This document shows positions 51,904 to 61,252 of a stretch of 64,000 nucleotides of DNA, piece after piece. The stretch comes from Candidatus Planktophila sp. GTDB taxonomy: Bacteria; Actinomycetota; Actinomycetes; Nanopelagicales; Nanopelagicaceae. The DNA lies in the NCBI GenBank assembly GCA_009694515.1, contig SHUV01000001.1:62001-126000 (forward strand), written 5' to 3'. The position numbers and the translations under genes are program-made. Position 1 is the stretch's first letter. Each line of letters opens with the position of its first letter. Below the pieces are notes generated by a model. The model was not told the DNA's origin and searched no databases. It saw nothing but the letters and a program-made list of their open reading frames with translations.

Positions 51904-53401
51904 CTGAACCTTCCGATACAAATTTCGTCGCAGCTTCTAATTCGGGCGATAGATAACGATCGGGTCCAGGACCTGCAACGGTCAGACGCAGTGCTGTGAT
52001 GACCTTGGTCGAATCCGGGCTTGGAGTAAGGGGAGCGCGAAGTTCTATTGCACGTGCTGATGTCATTAATTCAATTGCAATAATTCGCACGAGATTTTCG
52101 ATCGCTCTTCGTAGTTTGCGTGCTGCGGACCAGCCCATCGAAACGTGATCCTCCTGCATGGCAGATGATGGAATCGAATCAACACTTGCAGGGGATGCAA
52201 GTCTCTTGTTCTCACTGACGAGTGCTGCCTGTGTGTATTGAGCAATCATTAGACCTGAATCAACTCCAGGGTCATCGGCTAGAAATGGTGGTAATCCTGC
52301 GCTTCGATTCTTATCGAGCGCACGGTCCGTGCGGCGCTCTGCAATGCTTCCTAAATCTGCCACGGCGATGGCAAGGAAGTCGAGAACATAGGCGATAGGT
52401 GCTCCATGGAAATTTCCGTTTGATGAGATGTGCCCATTGTCTAGAACTACGGGGTTATCGATCACCGCTGCGAGTTCACGCAAGGCAACGGTTGCTGCGT
52501 ATTCGACAGTGTCGCGAACAGCGCCAGCAACTTGAGGGGCACATCGAAGCGAGTAGGCATCCTGTACGCGATCATCATTTTCCAGATGTGATGCCACTAT
52601 CGCTGAGCCTTTAAGAGTGGCAAGCATGCGTGCGGCACTCTCGGCCTGACCTGGATGAGATCGCAGAGGAAGATGGAGTTCAGGGATGAAGACACGATCT
52701 GTTCCGAGTAAACCTTCAACGCTCATGGCTGCGACTACATCTGCAGTATTGACAAGCATTCTCAAATCTTCGATAGCAAGGATGAGCATTCCAAGCATGC
52801 CATCTGTGCCATTGATGAGAGCTAGGCCCTCTTTCTCAGCGAGTTGTATAGGAGTTATCTGTGATTCGCGAAGAAGATTAGCGACAGGTCGTTGAACGCC
52901 CTTGCTATCAAATGCTTCCCCTTCTCCCATCAAAACAAGCGCGCAGTGGGCAAGTGGTGCTAAATCTCCACTACAACCAAGAGAACCAAATTCGCGAACT
53001 AGGGGAGTAATCCCAGCGTTTAGTAGTGCTGCAATTGTCTGCGCAACTATGGGCCTTACTCCGGTCTTTCCAGAGGAGAGAGTTTTTAAACGAAGTGCCA
53101 TGAGGGCGCGGACAACTTCTCTCTCTATTGGATCGCCAACACCAGCTGCATGAGAGCGGATCAGTGATCGTTGCAACTGCATGCGGAGCTCCTGTGAAAC
53201 ATGGCGGCTAGCAAGGGCACCGAAGCCAGTGGAGATTCCATAGACAGGAGTTTCGGATGCAGCGAGTTTTTCAACGTGATCACGCGAGCTCTGCATTGCA
53301 GCAAGTGATTGCGGTGAGAGCGAGACGGATGCGCCATCGCGCGCAATAGCTACCAGATCACTGAAGGTCATCCCCGAGGTCGTAATTACTACTTCTGCCA
53401 T
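51884..53401 (-). CDS. hutH: Histidine ammonia-lyase
   Basis: A 505-residue lyase that converts histidine to urocanate and ammonia. The MIO cofactor is built from residues 143-145 in GSLGCSGDLAPLAH; here the triad is Cys-Ser-Gly rather than the more widespread Ala-Ser-Gly, a variant I recall from streptomycete histidases. Other active-site blocks: YGISTGFGALAS, LINGTDGM, QDAYSLRCAPQV and NGNFHGAPIAY. First step of the hut pathway. The ATG overlaps the end of hutI by 13 bp, so hutU-hutI-hutH are one operon read leftward. Confidence 0.95.
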   Translation of the reverse strand: MAEVVITTSGMTFSDLVAIARDGASVSLSPQSLAAMQSSRDHVEKLAASETPVYGISTGFGALASRHVSQELRMQLQRSLIRSHAAGVGDPIEREVVRALMALRLKTLSSGKTGVRPIVAQTIAALLNAGITPLVREFGSLGCSGDLAPLAHCALVLMGEGEAFDSKGVQRPVANLLRESQITPIQLAEKEGLALINGTDGMLGMLILAIEDLRMLVNTADVVAAMSVEGLLGTDRVFIPELHLPLRSHPGQAESAARMLATLKGSAIVASHLENDDRVQDAYSLRCAPQVAGAVRDTVEYAATVALRELAAVIDNPVVLDNGHISSNGNFHGAPIAYVLDFLAIAVADLGSIAERRTDRALDKNRSAGLPPFLADDPGVDSGLMIAQYTQAALVSENKRLASPASVDSIPSSAMQEDHVSMGWSAARKLRRAIENLVRIIAIELMTSARAIELRAPLTPSPDSTKVITALRLTVAGPGPDRYLSPELEAATKFVSEGSVMNAIR

Positions 53402-54561
53402 GATGTCACCGCTCTTCCTAGTTTGTAGGTACTGTGAACGAGATTGACACCGGGACGATATGCAAGATGAATGAAAGAAGGTGCCTGCAAGAGAACGAGA
53501 TCCGCTCTCATTCCAATACTTAACTGCCCAATGTCAGTTCTTCGAAGTGCTTGGGCTCCTCCAAGTGTTGCAGCACGCACTGCCTCTTCAACGGTGAAGC
53601 CAAGAAGACTGACCGCCGATGCAATGCAAAATGGCATCGATGTTGTGTAACTAGAGCCAGGATTGCAATCTGAAGCGATCGCAACCGTGACGCCAGCATC
53701 GAGAAATCGTCGACCAATCCCTGTTTCAGAATGGGTAGAGAATTCTGCGCCAGGCAGAAAAGTTGCCACAGTATTACTTGATGCCAGTAACTCAATATCT
53801 TTTTTCGTTGATTTACTAACGTGATCTGCCGAGGCGGCATCGAGTGCGACAGCGATCGCGACACCGTCGCCAGCTTTGAGCTGATTAGCATGTATACGGG
53901 CACCCATGCCATGTGATATTCCTGCGCGCAGGATCGCCTCTGATTGCTCGGGATTAAAGGCGCCAAGATCGCAGAAGGCATCTATCCACTTTGCTCTTGA
54001 CTTTGGGATGATCGAATTAATGACGAGGTCAACATAGTCATCGGGATTACGCTGAAATTCCTCTGGAATGACATGTGCAGCAAGGAGAGTTGTTTCATCG
54101 GTGAACTCGCTTGCGATGGCTAGGCTACGAAGCTCATCCTTCTCTGTTAGACCGTATCCGGATTTAACTTCAATCGTTGTGGTCCCCGAAATTAGCGCTT
54201 CATTGAGTAGGCGCTTGGCATTCTCGCGTAACTCAGCATCTGATGCTTGTCTGGTTGCCCTCACGGTTGATGCGATACCTCCGGCAGTGTATTTCTGACC
54301 GTGGGAACGTGCTGCAAATTCATCCGCACGATCTCCAGAGAATATAAGATGCGAATGTGAGTCCACAAAACCCGGAAGAAGGGTTTTCCCTGAACAATCA
54401 ACTTCGCTATCGACGCCAAGGGGGCCACTTTGGGTAATGCTGGAAATCAATCCATTTTCCACGACTAGTGTTGCGTTGCGCAGAATCCCCAGAACGCCTT
54501 CGCCAACTGATGAATCATTCGTGACGAGAGTAGCAATGTTGGTAAATGCTATGGAGCTCAC
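53389..54561 (-). CDS. hutI: Imidazolonepropionase
   Basis: A 390-residue metal-dependent amidohydrolase that opens imidazolone-5-propionate to N-formimidoyl-glutamate. Metal ligands are in [22 protein letters not shown], where the HxH pair is visible, [10 protein letters not shown] and the late [15 protein letters not shown] aspartate. Length is typical. GTG start at 54561 overlaps the hutU stop by 4 bp. Third step of the hut pathway. Confidence 0.95.
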   Translation of the reverse strand: MSSIAFTNIATLVTNDSSVGEGVLGILRNATLVVENGLISSITQSGPLGVDSEVDCSGKTLLPGFVDSHSHLIFSGDRADEFAARSHGQKYTAGGIASTVRATRQASDAELRENAKRLLNEALISGTTTIEVKSGYGLTEKDELRSLAIASEFTDETTLLAAHVIPEEFQRNPDDYVDLVINSIIPKSRAKWIDAFCDLGAFNPEQSEAILRAGISHGMGARIHANQLKAGDGVAIAVALDAASADHVSKSTKKDIELLASSNTVATFLPGAEFSTHSETGIGRRFLDAGVTVAIASDCNPGSSYTTSMPFCIASAVSLLGFTVEEAVRAATLGGAQALRRTDIGQLSIGMRADLVLLQAPSFIHLAYRPGVNLVHSTYKLGRAVTSWQK

Positions 54562-56228
54562 TTACTAGGTGCGCCATTCATCATAGGGACGTGGACACCC
54601 TTTTCGATAGCAACCTCCTTGGCATGTTCATACCCTGCATCAGCATGGCGAATCACACCCATACCTGGATCGTTGGTTAGTACTCGTTCCAATTTCTGCG
54701 CAGCCAGTGATGTTCCATCAGCGACGCTAACTTGTCCCGCGTGGATTGATCGACCAATGCCGACTCCACCACCGTGATGAATAGAAACCCATGATGCACC
54801 AGATGAAATATTGATCATTGCATTGAGTAATGGCCAGTCGGCAATTGCATCTGATCCATCGAGCATTGCTTCCGATTCCCGGTATGGGGATGCAACGCTT
54901 CCGCAATCGAGATGATCGCGGCCTATGACAATGGGTGCACTGACTTCTCCACTCGCAACGAGGTCGTTAAATTTCAATCCAGCCTTATCGCGCTCTCCAT
55001 ACCCAAGCCAACAGATCCGAGCTGGAAGTCCCTCGAATTCAACGTGATCTTGGGCCATCTTGATCCAACGGCTTAAATGCTTATTTTCTGGGAAGAGTTC
55101 AAGAACGGCTTGATCTGTACGAGCAATATCTTTGGGGTCTCCCGATAGAGCAACCCATCGGAATGGCCCTTTGCCTTCGCAGAAAAGTGGTCGAATATAG
55201 GCTGGAATAAATCCAGGAAATTCAAATGCTCGTTTGTACCCACCTTGGCGAGCTTCATCGCGAATGGAGTTTCCGTAATCAAAGACAACTGACCCTTTAT
55301 CTTGGAAATTGACCATCGCCTCTACATGCTTTGCCATTGATTCCTTAGAACGTTTAGCAAAGTCAATAGGGTCGCGATCTGCACTATCGCGCGCATCATT
55401 GATATCTATGCCTTCTGGTATATAGAAGAGAGGATCATGTGCTGAAGTTTGGTCGGTGACTATATCTATCGGCACTCCCATGGCAAAGAGCTGAGGGAGG
55501 ACTGTTGCACTGTTTCCGACCAGACCGATCGAAATTGCTTTCTTCTCATTCTTTGCATTGACAGCCATCGAGACGGCATCTTCAAGATTATCTGCAATGA
55601 CATCAAGATATCTCTTGGTAACGCGACGCTTAAGTCTGGAACCATCGACATCTATAATCAGACATGTGCCCTCATTCATCGTGACTGCAAGAGGTTGCGC
55701 TCCACCCATGCCACCGCAACCACCAGTGACTGTCAGGGTTCCCGCGAGAGTTCCACCGAAATGCTTTTCAGCAACGGCTGCAAATGTTTCATATGTGCCC
55801 TGCAAGATTCCTTGAGTACCGATGTAAATCCAAGAACCTGCTGTCATCTGGCCGTACATTGTCAAACCTAAATTTTCGAGCCTGCGAAATTCGGGCCAGG
55901 TAGCCCAATCTCCGACAAGGTTGGAATTCGCGAGAAGAACACGAGGTGCCCATTCGTGCGTTTGAAATACTCCGACAGGCTTTCCAGATTGAACCAACAT
56001 CGTCTCATCATTTTTGAGATTGGTCAGTGTTTTGATCAGCGCGTCAAAGGAGTCCCAATTACGCGCAGCTTTACCAGTTCCACCATAGACAACTAGTTTA
56101 TCTGGGTGTTCGGCAACTTCGGGATCGAGATTGTTCTGCAACATTCGGAGCGCTGCTTCTTGGCCCCAACCGTGTGCAGTCCTTGAAGTCCCACGAGGTG
56201 CTCTTACCGGACGTGGTCCTGACATCAT
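54558..56228 (-). CDS. hutU: Urocanate hydratase
   Basis: A 556-residue NAD-dependent enzyme hydrating urocanate to imidazolonepropionate. Signature parts: [34 protein letters not shown] as the NAD site, [25 protein letters not shown], and [22 protein letters not shown]. The frame runs back to 56264, but the ATG at 56228 is favoured by TATAGT ending 6 nt upstream and gives the normal family length. First gene of the leftward hutU-hutI-hutH operon. Confidence 0.95.
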   Translation of the reverse strand: MMSGPRPVRAPRGTSRTAHGWGQEAALRMLQNNLDPEVAEHPDKLVVYGGTGKAARNWDSFDALIKTLTNLKNDETMLVQSGKPVGVFQTHEWAPRVLLANSNLVGDWATWPEFRRLENLGLTMYGQMTAGSWIYIGTQGILQGTYETFAAVAEKHFGGTLAGTLTVTGGCGGMGGAQPLAVTMNEGTCLIIDVDGSRLKRRVTKRYLDVIADNLEDAVSMAVNAKNEKKAISIGLVGNSATVLPQLFAMGVPIDIVTDQTSAHDPLFYIPEGIDINDARDSADRDPIDFAKRSKESMAKHVEAMVNFQDKGSVVFDYGNSIRDEARQGGYKRAFEFPGFIPAYIRPLFCEGKGPFRWVALSGDPKDIARTDQAVLELFPENKHLSRWIKMAQDHVEFEGLPARICWLGYGERDKAGLKFNDLVASGEVSAPIVIGRDHLDCGSVASPYRESEAMLDGSDAIADWPLLNAMINISSGASWVSIHHGGGVGIGRSIHAGQVSVADGTSLAAQKLERVLTNDPGMGVIRHADAGYEHAKEVAIEKGVHVPMMNGAPSK

Positions 56229-56234
56229 TTGAGC

Positions 56235-56240
56235 ACTATA
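56235..56240 (-). promoter_or_regulatory. -10 element, hutU-hutI-hutH operon
   Basis: TATAGT on the minus strand, 6 nt before the ATG at 56228. It lies 25 bp from the opposing hutG element. Confidence 0.6.
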
Positions 56241-56264
56241 TATCTGTATCAATGCGGGTGCCAC

Positions 56265-56270
56265 TACCCT
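56265..56270 (+). promoter_or_regulatory. -10 element, hutG
   Basis: TACCCT, 6 nt before the ATG at 56277. Confidence 0.55.
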
Positions 56271-56276
56271 TGAACC

Positions 56277-57146
56277 ATGGCACTTCCTTACGATCCGCTC
56301 TGGCCGCGCGCTAGATCGCTTTTTTCAAAGAAGGTAGATACGCCTGCTGATGTCATGTTAGTTGGGGTTCCCGCCTCACGAACTAGCTTGACTCCCACAT
56401 CAGCACATGAAACTCCCCTTGCAATTCGTCAAGCATTGTTGCGATATTCCAATTTCCATACGGAACCTCGGGTCAGTCTTGAAAAAGTCTCTCTTGGTGA
56501 TGCAGGAGACATCACATCGCCCGATGATGATGAAGCCAAATCGATAGCTGAATTAAGAACCCTGTCAGAGTTGAGCTCCATGTTGATTGCTCTCGGCGGA
56601 GATAACTCGATTACTTATTCGGCGGTAAAGGCAACAGCGGCGACAGGACTGATTACTTTAGATGCGCACTATGACTTGCGCGATGGAATAAGTAACGGCT
56701 CTCCAGTTCGCCGACTCATTAAGGCAGGTCTGAGTGGAAAGAGAGTCGTACAGATAGGCATTGCAGATTTTTCTAATTCCATCGAGTACGCCAAGCGGGC
56801 GAAAGATTATGGAATAACGGTAATTCCGCGCAGCCAACTGCGCAGGACGAACCTGGAAGACATCTGGGCCACAGCTCTTTCCATTGCAGGCGATAAGGTC
56901 TTCGTTGATTTTGATATGGATGTATGCGATCGCTCTGTTGTGCCAGCCTGCCCAGCTGCGGCTCCCGGTGGAATTAGTGCAGATGAATTACGTCAATTCG
57001 CATTTCTGGCAGGTGCTTCACCATCAGTGATTGGAGCAGATATCACCGAAATTGATCCAATGATGGACTCAGGGGATGAACGCACTGTGCGACTTGCAGC
57101 CCTGGCTGTGCTTGAAATGATCGCTGGTTTCTCAACGCGTAGTTGA
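56277..57146 (+). CDS. hutG: Formimidoylglutamase (arginase family)
   Basis: A 289-residue ureohydrolase-fold protein likely releasing formamide and glutamate from formimidoylglutamate, completing histidine breakdown. Metal-binding motifs are [13 protein letters not shown] (DAHxD) and [12 protein letters not shown] (DxD). The first motif, usually GGDHS, reads GGDNS with Asn110 at a manganese-ligand position. The assignment comes from the arginase-family motifs and its place divergent from hutU. An agmatinase-like activity is the alternative. The start has TACCCT 6 nt upstream. Confidence 0.85.
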   Translation: MALPYDPLWPRARSLFSKKVDTPADVMLVGVPASRTSLTPTSAHETPLAIRQALLRYSNFHTEPRVSLEKVSLGDAGDITSPDDDEAKSIAELRTLSELSSMLIALGGDNSITYSAVKATAATGLITLDAHYDLRDGISNGSPVRRLIKAGLSGKRVVQIGIADFSNSIEYAKRAKDYGITVIPRSQLRRTNLEDIWATALSIAGDKVFVDFDMDVCDRSVVPACPAAAPGGISADELRQFAFLAGASPSVIGADITEIDPMMDSGDERTVRLAALAVLEMIAGFSTRS

Positions 57147-57170
57147 AATTGCAGTTAACGAACATTTCTC

Positions 57171-57176
57171 TAGAAT
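57171..57176 (+). promoter_or_regulatory. -10 element, MpaB-HIT-hydroxyproline operon
   Basis: TAGAAT, 6 nt before the GTG at 57183. Confidence 0.6.
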
Positions 57177-57182
57177 CAGGTT

Positions 57183-58091
57183 GTGAATAAAATTCTGGGC
57201 GCTCTAGGCGGCAAGAGAGCAGCTGACTCCTTTAGAAAAACGGTTTCTGGTGATGCAAGCGGCGCCCCAGCATGGTCTGCGCAGATGGCGATCGGTGACG
57301 ACATCGGTTACTTCGGACCAGGCAGTGCGGTGTGGCAAGTACACGGTTGCATCTCAACAATCGTGGGCGGTATCCGAGCGTTACTGATGCAGGCGGCGCA
57401 TCCGGCAGCACTGACAGGTGTGGCAGAGCATTCACAGTATGACTCTGATCCATTGGGGCGGCTAGAGCGCACTACTCGTTGGCTGACTATTACCTCCTTT
57501 GGTTCGACAGAAGCGATCGCGCGCGAAGCCCAGCGAGTGAATGAAATTCATAAAAAAGTTGTGGGCAATTACCCCGATGGCAAGAACGAGGTCCGCTCTT
57601 ATGCCGCAAGTGATCCTAGATACTTACTCTGGGTGCACTGCGCTTTCTCTGATTCCTTCTTGCGTACATATCAAGAACTTGGCTATGACACCCAAGGTAT
57701 AGGCGATGAATACATCCGCGAGTGGGCACACAGTGCCAAGCCGTTAGGGCTCAGTAGCGCCCCACAATCCATGAGTGAATTAAAAGGTGAGATTTCCAGG
57801 TTCGTTAAGGATGAGGTTGCGGCAATAACGATGACTCCTCCTATCGTGCGCTTTATTCTCACGCCACCATTTAGCAAAGGCGGACTCTTCTTCTATGCCA
57901 TCTTACGTAATGCCGCCATTGCCACAATCGATGAACCATTTCTCACCGTCTTAGGTCTGAAGCCAAAATCTAAGCGATGGTTGAAGCTAAGCCGGGTCCT
58001 GCTGGATTTTCTCTCATACATGCTCGGCCATGAATCTCCTTCGCAAAGGATTGCTCTTGAGCGAATCCAAAGAATAGAGTTAGCCATATGA
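57183..58091 (+). CDS. Oxygenase MpaB-family protein (DUF2236)
   Basis: A 302-residue protein of the DUF2236/MpaB family, whose characterised members are haem-containing oxygenases such as latex-clearing protein and MpaB. The conserved block is WQVHGCISTIVGGIRALLMQ followed by AAHPAALTGVAEHSQYDSDPLGRL; later FVHC-like WVHCAFSDSFLRTYQ carries another conserved histidine. Cofactor and substrate are not known here. The start is GTG. The stop overlaps the HIT gene ATG by 4 bp, and the hydroxyproline genes follow on the same strand. Confidence 0.78.
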   Translation: MNKILGALGGKRAADSFRKTVSGDASGAPAWSAQMAIGDDIGYFGPGSAVWQVHGCISTIVGGIRALLMQAAHPAALTGVAEHSQYDSDPLGRLERTTRWLTITSFGSTEAIAREAQRVNEIHKKVVGNYPDGKNEVRSYAASDPRYLLWVHCAFSDSFLRTYQELGYDTQGIGDEYIREWAHSAKPLGLSSAPQSMSELKGEISRFVKDEVAAITMTPPIVRFILTPPFSKGGLFFYAILRNAAIATIDEPFLTVLGLKPKSKRWLKLSRVLLDFLSYMLGHESPSQRIALERIQRIELAI

Positions 58092-58492
58092 GCGAGTGTC
58101 TCTTTTGCAAGATTGTTCAAGGTGCTGTGCCATCACGAAAAGTCTTTGGAAATGATGATTGCTATGCCTTCCTAGATATCTTCCCTGCCGCAAAGGGCCA
58201 CACGCTGGTTATTCCGAAGAAACATTTCACAGATATTCACGAGGCCGATGCGCAGAGCTATGGCGCAGTAGCTGCTGCCGCTAAAGAGGTAGCTGATTTA
58301 CTGCAGAAGAAGTTGGGCTCAGATGGAACGACGATCTTTCAAATGAATCGGGAAGCCGGCTGGCAAACTGTCTTTCATCTTCACATGCACGTGATTCCAC
58401 GTTGGGATAACGACGGACTACATAAACCGTGGGATATCGCGGCCGCCACAGATGACGATCTTGCTGCTGCGCAGAAAGAGATTTCGGGATGA
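58088..58492 (+). CDS. HIT-family nucleotide hydrolase
   Basis: A 134-residue histidine-triad protein. The active site is FHLHMHVIPRW (HxHxH), and the N-terminus has CLFCKIVQGAVPSRKVF with the CxxC of Hint-like proteins and FLDIFPAAKGHTLVIPKKH. Hint proteins hydrolyse purine nucleoside phosphoramidates or similar compounds. Its reading frame is linked to MpaB by an ATGA overlap and the flavoprotein follows 4 bp after. Not obviously related to hydroxyproline use. Confidence 0.88.
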   Translation: MSECLFCKIVQGAVPSRKVFGNDDCYAFLDIFPAAKGHTLVIPKKHFTDIHEADAQSYGAVAAAAKEVADLLQKKLGSDGTTIFQMNREAGWQTVFHLHMHVIPRWDNDGLHKPWDIAAATDDDLAAAQKEISG

Positions 58493-58496
58493 GAAG

Positions 58497-59639
58497 ATGA
58501 AGAATCCGGATGCAATTGTTATCGGTGCTGGAATCCTAGGTGCCTGTTCTGCTCTTTCACTGACCAATGCTGGTTTCAAAGTGTTAATTATTGACCGGGG
58601 TACCGTAGCCAGTGGAACCACCGGCGCCGGTGAGGGAAATATTCTGGTTTCAGATAAAGATCCTGGTCCTGAATTAACCCTGGCGCTGAGATCACGCGAT
58701 CTCTGGTTTGAGCTGCAGGAAGATGTTGGCGACTCCTTTGAATTAGAAGCCAAGGGTGGTGTGGTGGTAGCTCGCTCAGATGATTCACAATTGCTGGCAC
58801 TGGCGAGATCTCAATCAGCACATGGGGTGGTCACTGAAAAACTTGATTCAAAACGACTCCATGAACTCGAACCGTATTTGCATCCTGAACTTTCATCAGG
58901 AGTTTTCTATCCGCAGGATGCTCAGTGCCAACCAATGCTCGCGGCTGCTCGCATTATTCAAAGCGTCATTGCCCGGGGTGGGCAACTTGTGACACGTTCC
59001 AAAGTGCTCGGATTTAAAACCGAGAACGACGCGATGAGTAGTGTGTTAACCAGCACCGGGGAATACTCGGCGCCGATTGTTATCAATGCAGCCGGCACTT
59101 GGGCGGGCGAGATTGCTTCGCTAGCCGGTTCGCATCTACCGGTCGCACCTAGACGTGGATTTATCTTGGTGACCGAGCCGGCTCCGCAATACATATTCCA
59201 TAAGGTCTATGACTCCGAGTATGTCGTGAATGTGGCCAGCAGTGATGCCGATTTGCAGACTAGTACGGTGGTGGAGGGAACTCGTAGCGGAACAATTCTT
59301 ATCGGAGCAAGTCGTGAGCGAGTTGGTTTTGATTCAACGATGAATTACGAAATCGTGCGCAAGTTAGCCGCGCAAGCAACATCACTATTTCCCATCTTGC
59401 GCGATGTCCAACTGCTACGTGTCTATAGAGGCTTTAGACCTTATGCCCCAGATCATCTTCCTTTAATCGGTGAAGATTACAGAGTAAAAGGATTGTGGCA
59501 TTCCGCCGGACATGAAGGAGCAGGCATAGGACTTGCACCGGGATCGGCTGCCTTGATCACTGACACAATTCTTGGTCGTCCATCATTTATGGATCCAGCT
59601 GCTTTCTCACCGAAGAGATTCGCCGAGGTCTTGCAATGA
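58497..59639 (+). CDS. D-hydroxyproline dehydrogenase beta subunit (DAO-type flavoprotein)
   Basis: A 380-residue flavoprotein of the D-amino-acid-oxidase family. The FAD motif is AIVIGAGILGACSALSLTNAG, followed by the GTVASGTTGAGEGNIL block, and the C-terminus ends LWHSAGHEGAGIGLAPGSA. With the following gamma and alpha genes it matches the heteromeric D-hydroxyproline dehydrogenase, which oxidises cis-4-hydroxy-D-proline to pyrroline-4-hydroxy-2-carboxylate. I chose the ATG at 58497 over an upstream in-frame start that overlaps the HIT gene. The stop overlaps the gamma ATG by 4 bp. A related D-amino-acid substrate is possible. Confidence 0.85.
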   Translation: MKNPDAIVIGAGILGACSALSLTNAGFKVLIIDRGTVASGTTGAGEGNILVSDKDPGPELTLALRSRDLWFELQEDVGDSFELEAKGGVVVARSDDSQLLALARSQSAHGVVTEKLDSKRLHELEPYLHPELSSGVFYPQDAQCQPMLAAARIIQSVIARGGQLVTRSKVLGFKTENDAMSSVLTSTGEYSAPIVINAAGTWAGEIASLAGSHLPVAPRRGFILVTEPAPQYIFHKVYDSEYVVNVASSDADLQTSTVVEGTRSGTILIGASRERVGFDSTMNYEIVRKLAAQATSLFPILRDVQLLRVYRGFRPYAPDHLPLIGEDYRVKGLWHSAGHEGAGIGLAPGSAALITDTILGRPSFMDPAAFSPKRFAEVLQ

Positions 59640-59899
59640 GTGAGAGCACAGGTGCCGATCTTTCCTTCACCTTCAACGGAGATTGCTATGAAGGCGCACC
59701 AGGTCAGTCAATTGCGGCGGCTCTCATGGCATCGGGCGTGCGAGAGCTGCGAACAACCCGTTTTCATAAGGAGCCGAGATTGATTTTCTGTGGCATTGGA
59801 GTTTGTTTTGATTGCGTCGTTGTAGTTAATGGTGTTGCTAATCAAAGAGCATGTCTTGTGGAGATCAACCAAGGTGATGAAATTGTGAGCAGTAAATGA
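59636..59899 (+). CDS. D-hydroxyproline dehydrogenase gamma subunit (2Fe-2S)
   Basis: An 87-residue ferredoxin-like protein of the HcnA type. The cluster cysteines are FCGIGVCFDCVV and RACLV. It begins with SFTFNGDCYEGAPGQSIAAAL, the usual beta-grasp start. It passes electrons between the flavin subunits. Overlaps both flanking genes by 4 bp, so the three subunits are translationally coupled. Confidence 0.88.
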   Translation: MSESTGADLSFTFNGDCYEGAPGQSIAAALMASGVRELRTTRFHKEPRLIFCGIGVCFDCVVVVNGVANQRACLVEINQGDEIVSSK

Positions 59900-61230
59900 T
59901 CGCCGTTATTGGAGCTGGTCCGGCGGGTCTTGCAGCTGCCATGACGGTGGCACAAAACAACGAGCAGGTGGTGGTCATTGATTCCGCCCCGCGCCCCGGT
60001 GGGCAGTACTGGCGACACTTGAGAAAAGTGGAAGGTTATAAATCTGGGCGATCAGATAAGTACTTCAGAGCACTGGAAGAGAGTAAGAAAATCATTTACA
60101 TCCGTGGGGCTCAGATCTGGAGCGCGGTGCAGAGCGAGAATGCAATTACTCTCAATTACCTCGCGGCTGGAATTGAATCTTCAATAACCGTTGCGAAAGT
60201 CATTCTGGCTACCGGGGCCCACGATCGCGCTCTTCCTTTTACTGGGTGGGAGCGGCCAGGAGTGATGACACCTGGTGCAGCGCAGGCTCTTCTTAAAGGC
60301 CACAACGTAATTGCCGGTCAGAAGATTCTCATCACAGGCACAGGTCCTTTTCTCTTGCCGGTAGCTGTCGGGCTGGCAGCAGCAGGAGCGCAGGTCGCAG
60401 GAATCATCGAAGCCCATTCACCACTTCGTTGGCTGAGATCGCCAGTTGCGCTCTTGCTTAATCCACAGAAATCAATCGAACTGATTTATTACATTCGAAA
60501 GATTTATCAGTACAAATTAAAGGTGAGCTTTAATCGCGCAGTCATAGCCTATGACGGCAGAGCAGCTTCGATAGCGACAGTAGATACTGAATTAAGAATT
60601 AAGGAGACCGTCTCAAAGATTGACTGCGATGTCATTGCCGCGGGTTGGGGATTTACTCCCGATGTCACGCTAGGTGGAATTCTCGGCTGCCAGCAGGTGG
60701 TAGACCGAGACGGAACAGTGATCTTCGCTGTAGATAGAGACCAGCGAAGTTCGGCAACAAATATTTGGATTGCCGGCGAGGCCACCGGTATTGGCGGCGC
60801 CGATCTAGCACTGGTTGAAGGTCGCATCGCAGCCCTGTCGGCACTTGGTCTTGCCATCCCGGCGCGATTGCGGCTTGCTCGATATCGATTACAAAAATTC
60901 GCCACAGCGCTACAAGTGAGTTATCCCGTGGGCAATGGCTGGCAGGGTTGGATAGCGCTGGAAAGTAAAATTTGTCGTTGCGAGGAGGTTTCACTTGGTG
61001 AAATCTGTGCCTCGGTCTCAGAACTATCGGCAAACGATGCGAGAACATCAAAGCTATTTACACGCGCCGGCATGGGGATGTGTCAGGGGCGAATTTGTTC
61101 TCGCAATGTGAGTGAAATTATCGCAAAGCAAACCCAATGCGAAGTTACTGAGCAAGAACGAATCGGCTACAGTAATAGACCCATTTCCGCTCCTATTTCA
61201 CTTGGGGCGTTAGCTAATGGTATTAAGTGA
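59896..61230 (+). CDS. D-hydroxyproline dehydrogenase alpha subunit
   Basis: A 444-residue pyridine-nucleotide-type flavoprotein of the HcnB/SoxA class. The FAD motif is VIGAGPAGLAAAMTVAQNN with PRPGGQYWRHL, the second dinucleotide motif is ILITGTGPFLLPVAVGLAAAG, and the C-terminal BFD-like 2Fe-2S domain is ICRCEEVSLGEI with MGMCQGRICSRNV. This is the electron-accepting partner of the beta and gamma subunits. The C-terminal cysteines are complete. Confidence 0.87.
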   Translation: MIAVIGAGPAGLAAAMTVAQNNEQVVVIDSAPRPGGQYWRHLRKVEGYKSGRSDKYFRALEESKKIIYIRGAQIWSAVQSENAITLNYLAAGIESSITVAKVILATGAHDRALPFTGWERPGVMTPGAAQALLKGHNVIAGQKILITGTGPFLLPVAVGLAAAGAQVAGIIEAHSPLRWLRSPVALLLNPQKSIELIYYIRKIYQYKLKVSFNRAVIAYDGRAASIATVDTELRIKETVSKIDCDVIAAGWGFTPDVTLGGILGCQQVVDRDGTVIFAVDRDQRSSATNIWIAGEATGIGGADLALVEGRIAALSALGLAIPARLRLARYRLQKFATALQVSYPVGNGWQGWIALESKICRCEEVSLGEICASVSELSANDARTSKLFTRAGMGMCQGRICSRNVSEIIAKQTQCEVTEQERIGYSNRPISAPISLGALANGIK

Positions 61231-61240
61231 AGTTAAGAGA

Positions 61241-61246
61241 TAACTT
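61241..61246 (+). promoter_or_regulatory. -10 element, deaminase gene
   Basis: TAACTT, 6 nt before the ATG at 61253, an internal promoter candidate within the hydroxyproline cluster. Confidence 0.45.
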
Positions 61247-61252
61247 TCTCCC

